Assembly: GCF_019402445.1 (NCBI RefSeq)
Contig: NZ_SRZM01000079.1
Span: forward strand, 1-18,161
Direction: 5' to 3'
Source: Brachyspira pilosicoli
GTDB taxonomy: Bacteria; Spirochaetota; Brachyspiria; Brachyspirales; Brachyspiraceae
DNA: 18,161 nt
This document shows, one piece after another, positions 6,177 to 13,903 of this stretch (its first letter is position 1; every line of letters starts with the position of its first letter). Under the pieces are notes generated by a model. That model saw only the letters and a program-made list of their open reading frames with translations. It did not search any database and was not told where the DNA came from. The position numbers and the translations under genes were made by a program.

Positions 6177-8540
6177 CTATTTCTTTACTTTATCTTTATT
6201 AAGAGCTTCTTTTTTAGAATTGATATTTTTAATAAATCTTTCTTTTGTTTTTGAAACTTTTTTAGTATCTGTTTTTATATTTTTTTCAAGATTTTCTGCT
6301 TTTTCATTTTTATTATTATCTTTATTCTCTTTGCCTATATCTTTTGGAAGCTCTGGATATTTTATTCTCTCATGTAATGAAATTAAAATCTTCTGTAAAC
6401 TTATTCTTTTAATGGTTTCAATATCTTGTAATGTAAGTCCGCTGTCATTTAATTCACCTTCTGCCATTTTACTTTTTACTATATTATCTATAAGCGAAGA
6501 TAGCTTTTCTTTGGTAGGATTATTTATTGTTCTGCTTGCGGCTTCTATTGAGTCTAATATCATTAAAATAGCAGTAATTTTTGATTGAGGTTTGGGTCCT
6601 CCATAAGTAAATAAACTTACATCTATATCAGGGTCTTCTTTTAGAGCATCTGCATAAAAATATTTTATTAAACTTGTTCCATGATGTTCTTTTATAGCTG
6701 CTATTATCTCTTTTGGAAGCCTATATTTCTTTGCTATCTCAACACCAAAACGAACATGCGATTTTACTATTGCAGCCGATAAAGTAGGTTTTAATCTATT
6801 ATGTCTGTTATCGTCTTTATTTGTGTTTTCTATAAAGTATAATGGATTTTCTATTTTACCTATATCATGATAGTATGCAGATACGCAGGCTAATCTTCCA
6901 TCTTCTCCAATCTCATCAGCTATAGTTTCTACTAAATTAGCCATATTAATAGAATGGTGATAAGTACCTGGAGCATTAATTTGAAGCTGCCTTAAAAGTG
7001 GATTGTTTAAGTCTGCCAATTCCTGAAGTCTAAATATAGTAGCAGTTTCAAGTAAATACTCACAAATAGGAAGAATAATCATAACAAGTATTGCCTGTAT
7101 TAAACCACTTGCAAAAGCAAATACAAAAACCATATGGTTAAAATCAAAATCATCTTTAATAAATACATTAACTAATGATACTATACTCAAACATACACCT
7201 ATCTGAATGCCTAGCCATAAAACTCCATTTCTGTTATTAATTTTCTTTGTAGAAACAGAAGTTATCATTGATATTACAAAAAGTGAGAAAAACTCATATA
7301 CATCAGCCTGCACCATATTAGCAGCTAAGAGAGTAATACATACAGTTACAATAGCTGAAATTCCTCTTCTAGCCCCAAGCAAAGTATTAAGCATAGAAAA
7401 CATTGGTATAAAAGTATATATATAAAAAGGTATATTTATAAGTTTATCCGATACATAGTTGCTTATAAAATATGCTATAGACATAATAAGCAAATATTCA
7501 AGCGAGAATAAAATGAAATTCTTAAAGTTAGTATAAAAGTCTATATTATATTTAAATATAATGTATCCAACAAAGGCAAATAGCATCAATATAAATAAAG
7601 CCTGACCTATTAAAGTTTTTATATTATACTCAAGGAAACTGCTGTTATCTAATATATATTTTAAAAGCTTTACCTTATCCTCTGTAACCATTTCCCCTTC
7701 CTCTAAAATAGGGAAACCTGCTTTTATTGTTGTATATATAGGCTCTACGGATAATGGAATTTTATTTATCTCTTCCTGAGTTTTTTCAGAGTTATAAATT
7801 AAATTATCTACTAAAAATACATTGATTATAGAAGATATGGTATTGATATGAAATACATTTAAATCATTATATCTGTTTCCCAAAATAGAGCTAATCTCAT
7901 TTTTTAAATTTTCTAAAAAGAATATTCTATTTTTTGCAACTATTCTCTCTTCAACAACATAATCATTATACTTATAAATAAATATTCCATTATTAAGAAT
8001 TAATCTTAAAGTTTCAGGTGTTAAATTTCTTCTAGATATTATGCCAACATCAAATAAACTCTTAAGCGTATCTACAACTTTAGCCTCATATCCAACAGTA
8101 TCTCTATTAATTATGGCATTAGAAAAAATCGTCTTATTAATATTTAAATTATATTTTGATATAACCGCATCATACATATCATCAAAAGAAACATTATTAG
8201 TATCAAAGCTTCTAATAAAATTAAACATATTGCTAACTTTTGATAAAGACTCTTTTTCTATGCTCTCAGGCATTTCAAATATAGGTCTTACATTCGCTTG
8301 TAAATATGCTATTAATCTTTGAGTTTCTTCTATGTTTTTATATTTTATATTGTTTTTTGCAATCAATGGTTCTTTTACAGTTTCACCAATAGACGGTATT
8401 GTAATTTTTTGCATATAATTTGGAAACACTAATAATAATGTTATTATATACAAAATCAATGCTATTAATAATTGAAATATCCTCTCCATATTAAGAGTTT
8501 TATTAATTATAGATTTTATAATTTTTTTATTCGTGTTCAT
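6177..8540 (-). CDS. pgpH: 7TM-HD domain phosphodiesterase (PgpH/YqfF family)
   Basis: Membrane phosphodiesterase of the 7TMR-HDED/HD family; the Listeria member PgpH degrades the second messenger c-di-AMP. The 787 residues start with one membrane segment (about 19-41), followed by an extracytoplasmic region of roughly 250 residues, a block of about seven membrane segments (about 305-500), then a cytoplasmic HD domain. The HD domain has the metal ligands expected of the family: HH at 528-529 in TYHHSINMANL, the His558-Asp559 pair in YYHDIGKIENP, and a later EHHGT. The last 60 or so residues are a Lys/Glu/Asn-rich tail, probably disordered. The ATG follows a GGAT 12 bases upstream and lies 21 bases after the phoH stop. 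The c-di-AMP activity is inferred from the family. A nucleotide cyclase making c-di-AMP is not in this window. Confidence 0.92.
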   Translation of the reverse strand: MNTNKKIIKSIINKTLNMERIFQLLIALILYIITLLLVFPNYMQKITIPSIGETVKEPLIAKNNIKYKNIEETQRLIAYLQANVRPIFEMPESIEKESLSKVSNMFNFIRSFDTNNVSFDDMYDAVISKYNLNINKTIFSNAIINRDTVGYEAKVVDTLKSLFDVGIISRRNLTPETLRLILNNGIFIYKYNDYVVEERIVAKNRIFFLENLKNEISSILGNRYNDLNVFHINTISSIINVFLVDNLIYNSEKTQEEINKIPLSVEPIYTTIKAGFPILEEGEMVTEDKVKLLKYILDNSSFLEYNIKTLIGQALFILMLFAFVGYIIFKYNIDFYTNFKNFILFSLEYLLIMSIAYFISNYVSDKLINIPFYIYTFIPMFSMLNTLLGARRGISAIVTVCITLLAANMVQADVYEFFSLFVISMITSVSTKKINNRNGVLWLGIQIGVCLSIVSLVNVFIKDDFDFNHMVFVFAFASGLIQAILVMIILPICEYLLETATIFRLQELADLNNPLLRQLQINAPGTYHHSINMANLVETIADEIGEDGRLACVSAYYHDIGKIENPLYFIENTNKDDNRHNRLKPTLSAAIVKSHVRFGVEIAKKYRLPKEIIAAIKEHHGTSLIKYFYADALKEDPDIDVSLFTYGGPKPQSKITAILMILDSIEAASRTINNPTKEKLSSLIDNIVKSKMAEGELNDSGLTLQDIETIKRISLQKILISLHERIKYPELPKDIGKENKDNNKNEKAENLEKNIKTDTKKVSKTKERFIKNINSKKEALNKDKVKK

Positions 8541-8561
8541 AATAATTTTTATCCATTAATT

Positions 8562-9524
8562 TTACACATTTGTATTATCAGCATTATCATAGGCTTCTAA
8601 TATTTTAGAAACTAACCTATGCCTTATTACATCTTTTTTATCAAAATGATGAAAAGCTATGCCTTCTATATTTTTTAATATTCTAATAGAATGCTCTAAA
8701 CCAGATTTTACATTCTTAGGCAAATCGCTTTGAGTAATGTCCCCAGTAATAACAGCCTTAGACTTTTCACCTATCCTACTTAAAAACATCTTCATTTGAG
8801 CAACTGTAGTGTTCTGTGCCTCATCTAGTATTATAAAAGCTCTGCTTAAAGTTCTTCCTCTCATATAAGCTAAAGGAGCTACTTCTATTTTATTTTCCTC
8901 TGTGTATTTTAATATTATATCACTAGACAAAAGACTATACAAGGCGTCATATACAGGTCTCATATACGGAGAAATCTTTTCTTTAAAATCACCAGGCAAA
9001 TATCCTAAACTCTCCCCAGCTTCAACAACAGGTCTTGTTATTATCATACGCTCAATCTTATTTTCTGCAAGTAAACTTATACCATAAGCAACAGATAAAA
9101 ATGTTTTACCCGTACCAGCAGCACCAGTGGAAAAAACTATATCATTAAAAATCATCTTCTCTAAATATTCACCCTGAGAAATGGTTTTCATCTCTATGTT
9201 CCTTCCGAGATAAGGCAGCTTTATACGCATATTAATTAAAGAACTCTCACGCTCTTTAAATATATTATCAGATATATTAATAACCTTTTCTAAAGAAATT
9301 TCGGTATTAGAAATATACATGTCTTTAAGTATATATATTACCTTTAGAGTGTCTTCTATATTTGAATAATTCCCTTCTATGGTTAATTCATTTCCCTTTG
9401 GATATATTGAAACATTAAATTTATTCTCTAAAACTTGAAGATTTTTATCCTCTGCACCGCAAATGGAAATATATGCTTCATAATCTTTAAACTTTACTTT
9501 ATTGTCTAATCTTTTTTTATTTAT
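8562..9524 (-). CDS. phoH: PhoH-like ATPase, with non-canonical start
   Basis: Cytoplasmic P-loop ATPase of the PhoH/YbeZ family, a partner of YbeY in RNA metabolism. In the frame used here the Walker A motif is GAAGTGKT (about 134-141) and Walker B is ILDEAQN (about 232-238), with GDITQSDLP further on. The first ATG in frame is at 9320 and would give 252 residues, but the frame stays open upstream for about 73 codons. That stretch encodes a normal PhoH N-terminal domain: AYISICGAEDKNLQVLENKF, NVSIYPKGNELTIEG, then IEDTLKVIYILKDM leading into the ATG codon. It has no ATG, GTG or TTG. The best start is ATA at 9524, seven bases after AAGGA, giving 320 residues, about the family norm. It heads the phoH-pgpH-ybeY-tlyC operon. 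The family is certain; the start is inferred. Confidence 0.88.
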   Translation of the reverse strand: MNKKRLDNKVKFKDYEAYISICGAEDKNLQVLENKFNVSIYPKGNELTIEGNYSNIEDTLKVIYILKDMYISNTEISLEKVINISDNIFKERESSLINMRIKLPYLGRNIEMKTISQGEYLEKMIFNDIVFSTGAAGTGKTFLSVAYGISLLAENKIERMIITRPVVEAGESLGYLPGDFKEKISPYMRPVYDALYSLLSSDIILKYTEENKIEVAPLAYMRGRTLSRAFIILDEAQNTTVAQMKMFLSRIGEKSKAVITGDITQSDLPKNVKSGLEHSIRILKNIEGIAFHHFDKKDVIRHRLVSKILEAYDNADNTNV

Positions 9525-9554
9525 ATTATTATCCTTATAATTTTATTGTATTAT

Positions 9555-9585
9555 AATATAGTACAAAAAAATTAATTATTGTCAA
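9555..9585 (-). promoter_or_regulatory. Candidate promoter of the phoH operon
   Basis: Read on the minus strand, TTGACA (9580-9585) is followed after 19 bases by TATATT (9555-9560), and an overlapping perfect TATAAT lies at 9550-9555 but 24 bases away. Transcription would start near 9543-9549, about 20 bases before the proposed ATA start at 9524 and just before its AAGGA. That placement argues that the long form of phoH is the transcribed and translated one. Confidence 0.5.
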
Positions 9586-9630
9586 TATTACATACATCAA
9601 AATTTAGATTATGGAATATATAAATAAATT

Positions 9631-9639
9631 TGTTATAAT
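9631..9639 (+). promoter_or_regulatory. Extended -10 promoter of the VOC-family gene
   Basis: TGTTATAAT is an extended -10 element (TG, one base, TATAAT). No convincing -35 is visible at the usual distance. The expected start near 9646 gives a leader of about 27 bases, which includes the GGAG at 9661-9664 that precedes the ATG at 9673 by eight bases. Confidence 0.5.
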
Positions 9640-9672
9640 TTATATTAGAAAATAACAAACGGAGTATTATTA

Positions 9673-10125
9673 ATGATTAGAGAAGTAATGCATATAGGCA
9701 TAACAGTAAGCAATATGGAAAAATCTATACACTTTTATAAAAATATATTAGGACTAACTTTTAAAGGTGAAGCTATGATGGAAGGCAAAGAAACAGATTT
9801 ATTATTTAATATGAAAGGAGTAAAAGTAAAAATAGCATATCTTAATGGAAGCGATAATATAATAGCTCCTCCAATAGAACTTTTGCAATTTATAAATGAA
9901 GAGGCTAAAAAAGATACTTCTCAATTAAACAAAATATCTATTTCTGAGATTTGTTTTAGAGTTGAGAATATAGATGAAATGTATAAACATTTAATAAAAA
10001 ATAATGTAGAATGTTTATCAGAGCCTCAATATTTTAACTTCGAAAATTACGGATTTGGTAAGAGTAAAGCTTTATATTTTAGAGACCCTGATGGTATTAT
10101 ATTAGAACTAATAGAGAACATATAA
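9673..10125 (+). CDS. VOC/glyoxalase superfamily protein
   Basis: A 150-residue protein of the vicinal oxygen chelate fold, with two beta-alpha-beta-beta-beta modules. The first opens with MHIGITVSNMEKSIHFYKNILGL and the second with ISEICFRVENIDEMYKHL, and it ends RDPDGIILELIE. Metal ligands in the usual places would be His7, Glu69 (PPIELL) and Glu145 (ILELIE). The fourth position, normally His at the start of the second module, appears to be Glu92. Relatives include lactoylglutathione lyase, methylmalonyl-CoA epimerase and dioxygenases; the sequence does not single one out. It has a good Shine-Dalgarno and its own promoter, is divergent from phoH and convergent with clpP, and so is probably monocistronic. 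Confidence 0.85.
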   Translation: MIREVMHIGITVSNMEKSIHFYKNILGLTFKGEAMMEGKETDLLFNMKGVKVKIAYLNGSDNIIAPPIELLQFINEEAKKDTSQLNKISISEICFRVENIDEMYKHLIKNNVECLSEPQYFNFENYGFGKSKALYFRDPDGIILELIENI

Positions 10126-10130
10126 TTATA

Positions 10131-10156
10131 AAAAGTTTTAAATTATTATTTTAAAA
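10131..10156 (-). terminator. Weak candidate terminator after clpP
   Basis: On the minus strand TTTTAAA (10150-10156) can pair with TTTAAAA (10136-10142) around a 7-base loop and is followed by CTTTTT. The stem is entirely A-T, so termination strength is doubtful; the position 30 bases after the clpP stop is right. Confidence 0.3.
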
Positions 10157-10159
10157 TTC

Positions 10160-10185
10160 TAATATTAATAAAAAACTTAATATTA
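10160..10185. repeat. 9-bp inverted repeat between convergent genes
   Basis: TAATATTAA (10160-10168) and TTAATATTA (10177-10185) are perfect inverted copies around an 8-base loop. It lies against the clpP stop and between convergent transcripts. It may act as a 3'-end hairpin for either RNA; neither side has a long T-tract, so it is recorded as a repeat only. Confidence 0.45.
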
Positions 10186-10186
10186 A

Positions 10187-10819
10187 TTATTCTCTGCTTG
10201 AGAAAACTTTATCTATAATGCCGTATTCTTTAGCTTCTTCGGCACTCATAAAATAATCTCTATCCATATCAGCTTCAAGTTTTTTAAGTTCTTGACCAGT
10301 ATGCTTAACAAATATGTCATTTAATATAGCTTTTAATCTGATAGTTTCTCTTAATTGTATTTCCATATCAGTAACCATACCTCTAGAACCGCCTGAAGGT
10401 TGGTGTATCATAATTCTAGAGTTTACAGTAGCAAATCTCTTACCGCTAGCACCGCCTGCAAGAAGCAAAGCACCTGCAGAAGCAGCCTGACCAACACATA
10501 AAGTAGCAACATCAGGCTTTACATATTGCATAGTGTCATACATACCCAAAGCAGCAGTAACAACCCCTCCTGGGCTATTTATATATAAAGAAATGTCTTT
10601 TTCAGGGTCAGCAGATTCCAAAAATAACAACTGAGCTATTACAACATTGGCAACATCATCATTAATCTCTCCACCCAAGAATATAATTCTGTCTTTTAAA
10701 AGTCTTGAGTAAATGTCATAAGAACGTTCGCCTCTGCTTGTTTGTTCTATAACATAAGGTATAGTCATATAACTTTTTTCTATATATTTTTTATCAACTC
10801 TGTCAAATTTATACATCAT
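10187..10819 (-). CDS. clpP: ATP-dependent Clp protease proteolytic subunit
   Basis: Serine protease subunit that forms a double heptamer and degrades proteins fed to it by ClpX or ClpA-type unfoldases. The 210 residues contain the full catalytic triad: Ser114 in [11 protein letters not shown], His139 in [10 protein letters not shown] and Asp188 in [11 protein letters not shown], with the same 25 and 49 residue spacings as the E. coli enzyme. The N-terminus has [20 protein letters not shown] and [12 protein letters not shown], both typical. Two ATG codons are adjacent; the AAAGGG upstream is only two bases from the first and five from the second (10816), so the second may be the real start. 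It follows tig by 31 bases and is surely co-transcribed with it. No clpX is present nearby, unlike the tig-clpP-clpX order of many bacteria. Confidence 0.97.
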   Translation of the reverse strand: MMYKFDRVDKKYIEKSYMTIPYVIEQTSRGERSYDIYSRLLKDRIIFLGGEINDDVANVVIAQLLFLESADPEKDISLYINSPGGVVTAALGMYDTMQYVKPDVATLCVGQAASAGALLLAGGASGKRFATVNSRIMIHQPSGGSRGMVTDMEIQLRETIRLKAILNDIFVKHTGQELKKLEADMDRDYFMSAEEAKEYGIIDKVFSSRE

Positions 10820-10850
10820 AAACCCTTTATTACAATAAATTATCTAAAAA

Positions 10851-12161
10851 TTAATAACCAGCCCAAAGATCATTTTCATTAGCAACAAATATTCCAGCAT
10901 CTTTTTCTGTAATATTAATATGTTCTTTTATATAATCTAATATAGCTTCTGATACAGCTCTGTTTTCTGCCTCTTTCATTATATGATTAATAATGTCTTG
11001 CTGCTCTTCTTTAGGTCTTTTTGATAATCCTAAATAGCTTTGATATTGATAAAGTCTGTTAGCATATTCTTTAGCTTTATCTTCGTTTATGTTAAGAGAA
11101 TCTTTATAAACATCAGCAAGCTTAGCCATAATCAAGTCAAAACTAATTTGTTTTTTTACATTCTCTTCATATTCTTTTTTAATATCATCTTCTTTTTTAC
11201 CAACAGAAATTAAAAAGTCTGTTTTAGTCATTCCATTTCCAGAAACTTGTCTTTCAAAGTCCTCTAAAGCTCTATTTAATTCCATTTCATAATAGCCTTT
11301 AGGTATATCTACTTTTACAAGTTCTAATAATTTATTGAAGATAGAATCATTTATAAGCTCAGAATCTGCTCTAGCCTCAGCTCTTTTAGCTAAATGCTCT
11401 TTTAAGCCCTCTTTTACTTTTTTTACTTCCTCTTCTTTAGAGTCATCTTTAATATTTGGCTTTTCTACTTTTAAAACTTCCATAATTAAAGTAGCTTCTC
11501 TGCCATTAACAAAAGTAGTTAAAAGTTTTTTATCGCCTTTTTTAACATCTACAGCATTTTTAGCAAATATAGTTTCATTTTCATTATCTGTAGCTATAAG
11601 AGTTAATTCTTTATTATATTTTTTGTTTTCTTCATCATCAAACTCAATTTTTACATATACTTTATCACCAAGCTCAGATTTTAATTCGCTCTCTTCAAAA
11701 GGAGAAAATCTCTGTAAAGATAATTTATATGCTTTTTCTATAGCCTCATCATCTATATTATATTTATTTTTCTCTAAAGAGATAGATGAAAGTTCAGGCA
11801 AAGCAATATCAGGAAGAGGATAGTATTCATAAGTAAGGTGAAGACCATCATCTTTATTTTCCATATATGATAATTTAGGAGTAGCGATACATTTAGCATT
11901 TTTTTCATCGCTGTAAGTATTCCAAACATTTTCAATCATCACTTCATTAGTAGCAGATTCCAAACCTTCTCTATATCTAGAAAGTATAATATTGTTAGGA
12001 GCATGACCAATTCTAAAACCTTTAATATTAACTTTAGGTTTATAATATTCAATTTGTTTTTCTAATTCTTTATTATAAGCATCTTTAGAAACAACAACCT
12101 TTAGAGTAACTAAATCCTTATCATCTGTAGAAGTTTCGAAGTTAAAATCTTTAATATCCAT
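10851..12161 (-). CDS. tig: Trigger factor (ribosome-associated chaperone)
   Basis: Chaperone that binds the ribosome near the exit tunnel and shields new chains. The 436 residues show the N-terminal ribosome-binding domain with the signature KGFRIGHAP (47-55; GFRxGxxP in the family), a middle region and a helical C-terminal chaperone domain (about 250-430) with EMELNRALEDFERQVSGNGM. The middle FKBP-type isomerase domain is short (about 164-234) and lacks the usual active-site segment resembling PGFEDGI, so isomerase activity is doubtful. Start ATG at 12161; AAAGG lies about ten bases upstream. It is followed by clpP. Upstream on the same strand is a tRNA-Gly gene with a terminator whose T-tract ends some 20 bases before this start, leaving little room for a separate promoter. 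Confidence 0.94.
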   Translation of the reverse strand: MDIKDFNFETSTDDKDLVTLKVVVSKDAYNKELEKQIEYYKPKVNIKGFRIGHAPNNIILSRYREGLESATNEVMIENVWNTYSDEKNAKCIATPKLSYMENKDDGLHLTYEYYPLPDIALPELSSISLEKNKYNIDDEAIEKAYKLSLQRFSPFEESELKSELGDKVYVKIEFDDEENKKYNKELTLIATDNENETIFAKNAVDVKKGDKKLLTTFVNGREATLIMEVLKVEKPNIKDDSKEEEVKKVKEGLKEHLAKRAEARADSELINDSIFNKLLELVKVDIPKGYYEMELNRALEDFERQVSGNGMTKTDFLISVGKKEDDIKKEYEENVKKQISFDLIMAKLADVYKDSLNINEDKAKEYANRLYQYQSYLGLSKRPKEEQQDIINHIMKEAENRAVSEAILDYIKEHINITEKDAGIFVANENDLWAGY

Positions 12162-12180
12162 TGATATACAACCTTTATAT

Positions 12181-12229
12181 AAAAAATTAAAAAAACCCTC
12201 AACAGAAAGAAAAATTTCTATCGAGGGTT
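12181..12229 (-). terminator. Intrinsic terminator after tRNA-Gly
   Basis: On the minus strand AACCCTC (12223-12229) pairs perfectly with GAGGGTT (12194-12200). A second 5-bp helix, AGAAA with TTTCT (12204-12208 and 12215-12219), sits inside the loop. The stem is followed by a T-rich run (seven T, AA, six T). It lies nine bases past the tRNA 3' end and immediately before tig. Confidence 0.85.
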
Positions 12230-12237
12230 ATCTGATG

Positions 12238-12310
12238 AGCGGGAAACGGGACTCGAACCCGCGACAGTCTGCATGGCAAGCAGAAACTCTACCAACTGAG
12301 TTATTCCCGC
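12238..12310 (-). tRNA. tRNA-Gly (anticodon GCC)
   Basis: A complete cloverleaf can be drawn on the minus strand. The acceptor pairs GCGGGAA with TTCCCGC. The D arm has stem ACTC/GAGT and loop AGTTGGTA. The anticodon stem TCTGC/GCAGA encloses the loop TTGCCAT, giving anticodon GCC. The T arm is GCGGG-TTCGAGT-CCCGT. The discriminator base is T (12238), as expected for bacterial glycine tRNAs, and CCA is not encoded. It has its own promoter and terminator. Confidence 0.97.
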
Positions 12311-12326
12311 ATTAGACTTGTGAAAT

Positions 12327-12355
12327 AGTATAACACAACTCAATTTAAATGTCAA
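12327..12355 (-). promoter_or_regulatory. Strong promoter of tRNA-Gly
   Basis: Read on the minus strand, TTGACA (12350-12355) and TATACT (12327-12332) are separated by exactly 17 bases. Transcription should start near 12320, ten bases before the mature tRNA 5' end. It is the best sigma-70-type match in the window. Confidence 0.88.
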
Positions 12356-12365
12356 TAGCAAAAAT

Positions 12366-12401
12366 AAAAAATAGGGATAATTTTATTTAATCCCTATTTT
12401 T
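12366..12401 (-). terminator. Terminator after the NhaC gene
   Basis: ATAGGGAT (12371-12378) and ATCCCTAT (12390-12397) form a perfect 8-bp stem around an 11-base AT loop, flanked by A-runs on one side and T-runs on the other. On the minus strand the hairpin is followed by TTTTTATTTT and lies 16 bases after the antiporter stop. It separates that operon from the tRNA promoter. Confidence 0.85.
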
Positions 12402-12412
12402 ATTTTTATTTA

Positions 12413-13882
12413 TTATTGTTTATTTAGTTCCAAATATTCTTGATAAGAATCACTATCCTTATTAATTTTAGCAATACCGAAACCAGTAAATCCCCAAATT
12501 ATTGCAAAAATAACACCTGTGTAGCATAATACAGCCCAAGGAGCATATTGAACAGTAGCAACGCCTAATGTAGAAGACATATACACACCAGCTAAAGACC
12601 AAGGAACTAATGGTTCTACAACTGTAATACTGTCTTCCAAAGAACGAGAAAGATTTTTGCTTTCTAAACCTCTTTTAATATATTCACCTCTAAATAAACT
12701 ACCTATCATTAAGAAAGTAACAGATGCTTCGCCTATAACAGTAATTACTAAAACTCCAAGTAAAATAGTTAAAGTAATTAATTTACCAGTGCTATCAATA
12801 TGTTTCATAATAGATGAAATTACAACTTCCAAACTTCCAGATATTGTAAGAGCTCCTATAAAAGAGAAAGCACAAAAAGCCATCAAAGCACTATTCATCA
12901 TAGATGACATACCGCCTCTTTGTAAAAGATTAGGTACTTCTTTTACCAAAGAATTTATATCCACTTCAGGATTTACAAACATATCCATTTTAAACCCATT
13001 AACCATACTATTAGCACAAGCTGAAATAGAAAAGCCTTGTATAAAAATAGCTATAAGAACAGCAACTAAAGATGATATCATCATAACAGGAATAGTAGGT
13101 TTTTTTAGAAGAGAACCAGAAACTACTATAACAGGCGGAATAAGTAAAATTAAACCAACAGGCATACTTAAATTAAATAATTGAGATAAAGTATTGATAA
13201 TAATATTTATCTGATCAATTTGACCAGTACTAGAAAAGTGAAAACCAGCTACTAAATATACTATACAACTTACTATAAATCCTGGAACTGTAGTATATAA
13301 CATATGACCTATATGTTGATATAAATTTGTATTTGTTGCTATAGCTGACATATTAGTACTATCAGAAAGCGGAGACATTTTGTCGCCAAAATATGCACCA
13401 GCAACTATTGCTCCAGCTACAGCAGGTAATGGAGCACCCATTCCAGCAGCTACACTAATCAATGCAGCACCAACTGTTCCAGCAGAACCCCAAGAAGTTC
13501 CTGTACTTACAGATAATATAACTGTAACCAAAAATGAAGTTATAATAATAAATTTAGGGTTAATAATTTTAAGACCTATATAAACCAAGTATGGTATTGT
13601 ACCACTTATTACCCAAGCTCCTATCATCAAGCCAACAGAAATTAAAATCATAATAGCTGGAAAAGCTCTCGCTAATTTAATAATAATTTCTTCTTCTATA
13701 TCTTTCCAAGTATATCCAAGTTTTAACGATATACAAATTGTAAAAGCAGCACATAAAATTAATAATATTTTAATATCTATATGTAATACTAAAAGCCCTA
13801 CTATTAAAACTACAAACATAAAAATTAATGGTAATAAAGCCACAAAAAGTGTAGGCTTTTTCTTTTGTTTTATTGTATCCAT
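12413..13882 (-). CDS. nhaC: NhaC-family Na+/H+ antiporter-like transporter
   Basis: Integral membrane transporter of the NhaC family, 489 residues with about eleven or twelve hydrophobic segments. Family signatures are present: STGTSWGSAGTVGAAL and AGAIVAGAYFGDKMSPLSDS in the first half, and VVEPLVPWSLAGVYMSSTLG near the end. The N-terminus is short and basic (MDTIKQKKKPT). The ATG has AGGAG six bases upstream and lies 21 bases after the PLP-lyase stop, so the two form an operon closed by the terminator at 12366. NhaC proteins exchange sodium for protons, but some members have been predicted to carry amino acids such as methionine (MetT). With a sulfur amino acid lyase as partner, transport of a substrate or product of that enzyme is possible. 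The family is sure; the substrate is not. Confidence 0.9.
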   Translation of the reverse strand: MDTIKQKKKPTLFVALLPLIFMFVVLIVGLLVLHIDIKILLILCAAFTICISLKLGYTWKDIEEEIIIKLARAFPAIMILISVGLMIGAWVISGTIPYLVYIGLKIINPKFIIITSFLVTVILSVSTGTSWGSAGTVGAALISVAAGMGAPLPAVAGAIVAGAYFGDKMSPLSDSTNMSAIATNTNLYQHIGHMLYTTVPGFIVSCIVYLVAGFHFSSTGQIDQINIIINTLSQLFNLSMPVGLILLIPPVIVVSGSLLKKPTIPVMMISSLVAVLIAIFIQGFSISACANSMVNGFKMDMFVNPEVDINSLVKEVPNLLQRGGMSSMMNSALMAFCAFSFIGALTISGSLEVVISSIMKHIDSTGKLITLTILLGVLVITVIGEASVTFLMIGSLFRGEYIKRGLESKNLSRSLEDSITVVEPLVPWSLAGVYMSSTLGVATVQYAPWAVLCYTGVIFAIIWGFTGFGIAKINKDSDSYQEYLELNKQ

Positions 13883-13903
13883 AATTACTCCTAACTTAAA
13901 AAA

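Noticed and set aside
8562..9545. Frameshift or pseudogene explanation for the missing phoH N-terminus
   Set aside because: The upstream coding sequence is in the same frame as the rest with no stop in between, so no frameshift is needed; only the start codon is unusual.
11335..11823. Plus-strand open frame of 162 codons inside tig
   Set aside because: Serine/phenylalanine-rich complement of the Glu/Lys-rich trigger factor sequence; an antisense shadow.
12657..13184. Plus-strand open frame of 175 codons inside the NhaC gene
   Set aside because: It lies wholly opposite a clear NhaC coding region, has no Shine-Dalgarno and its composition mirrors the hydrophobic codons of the other strand.
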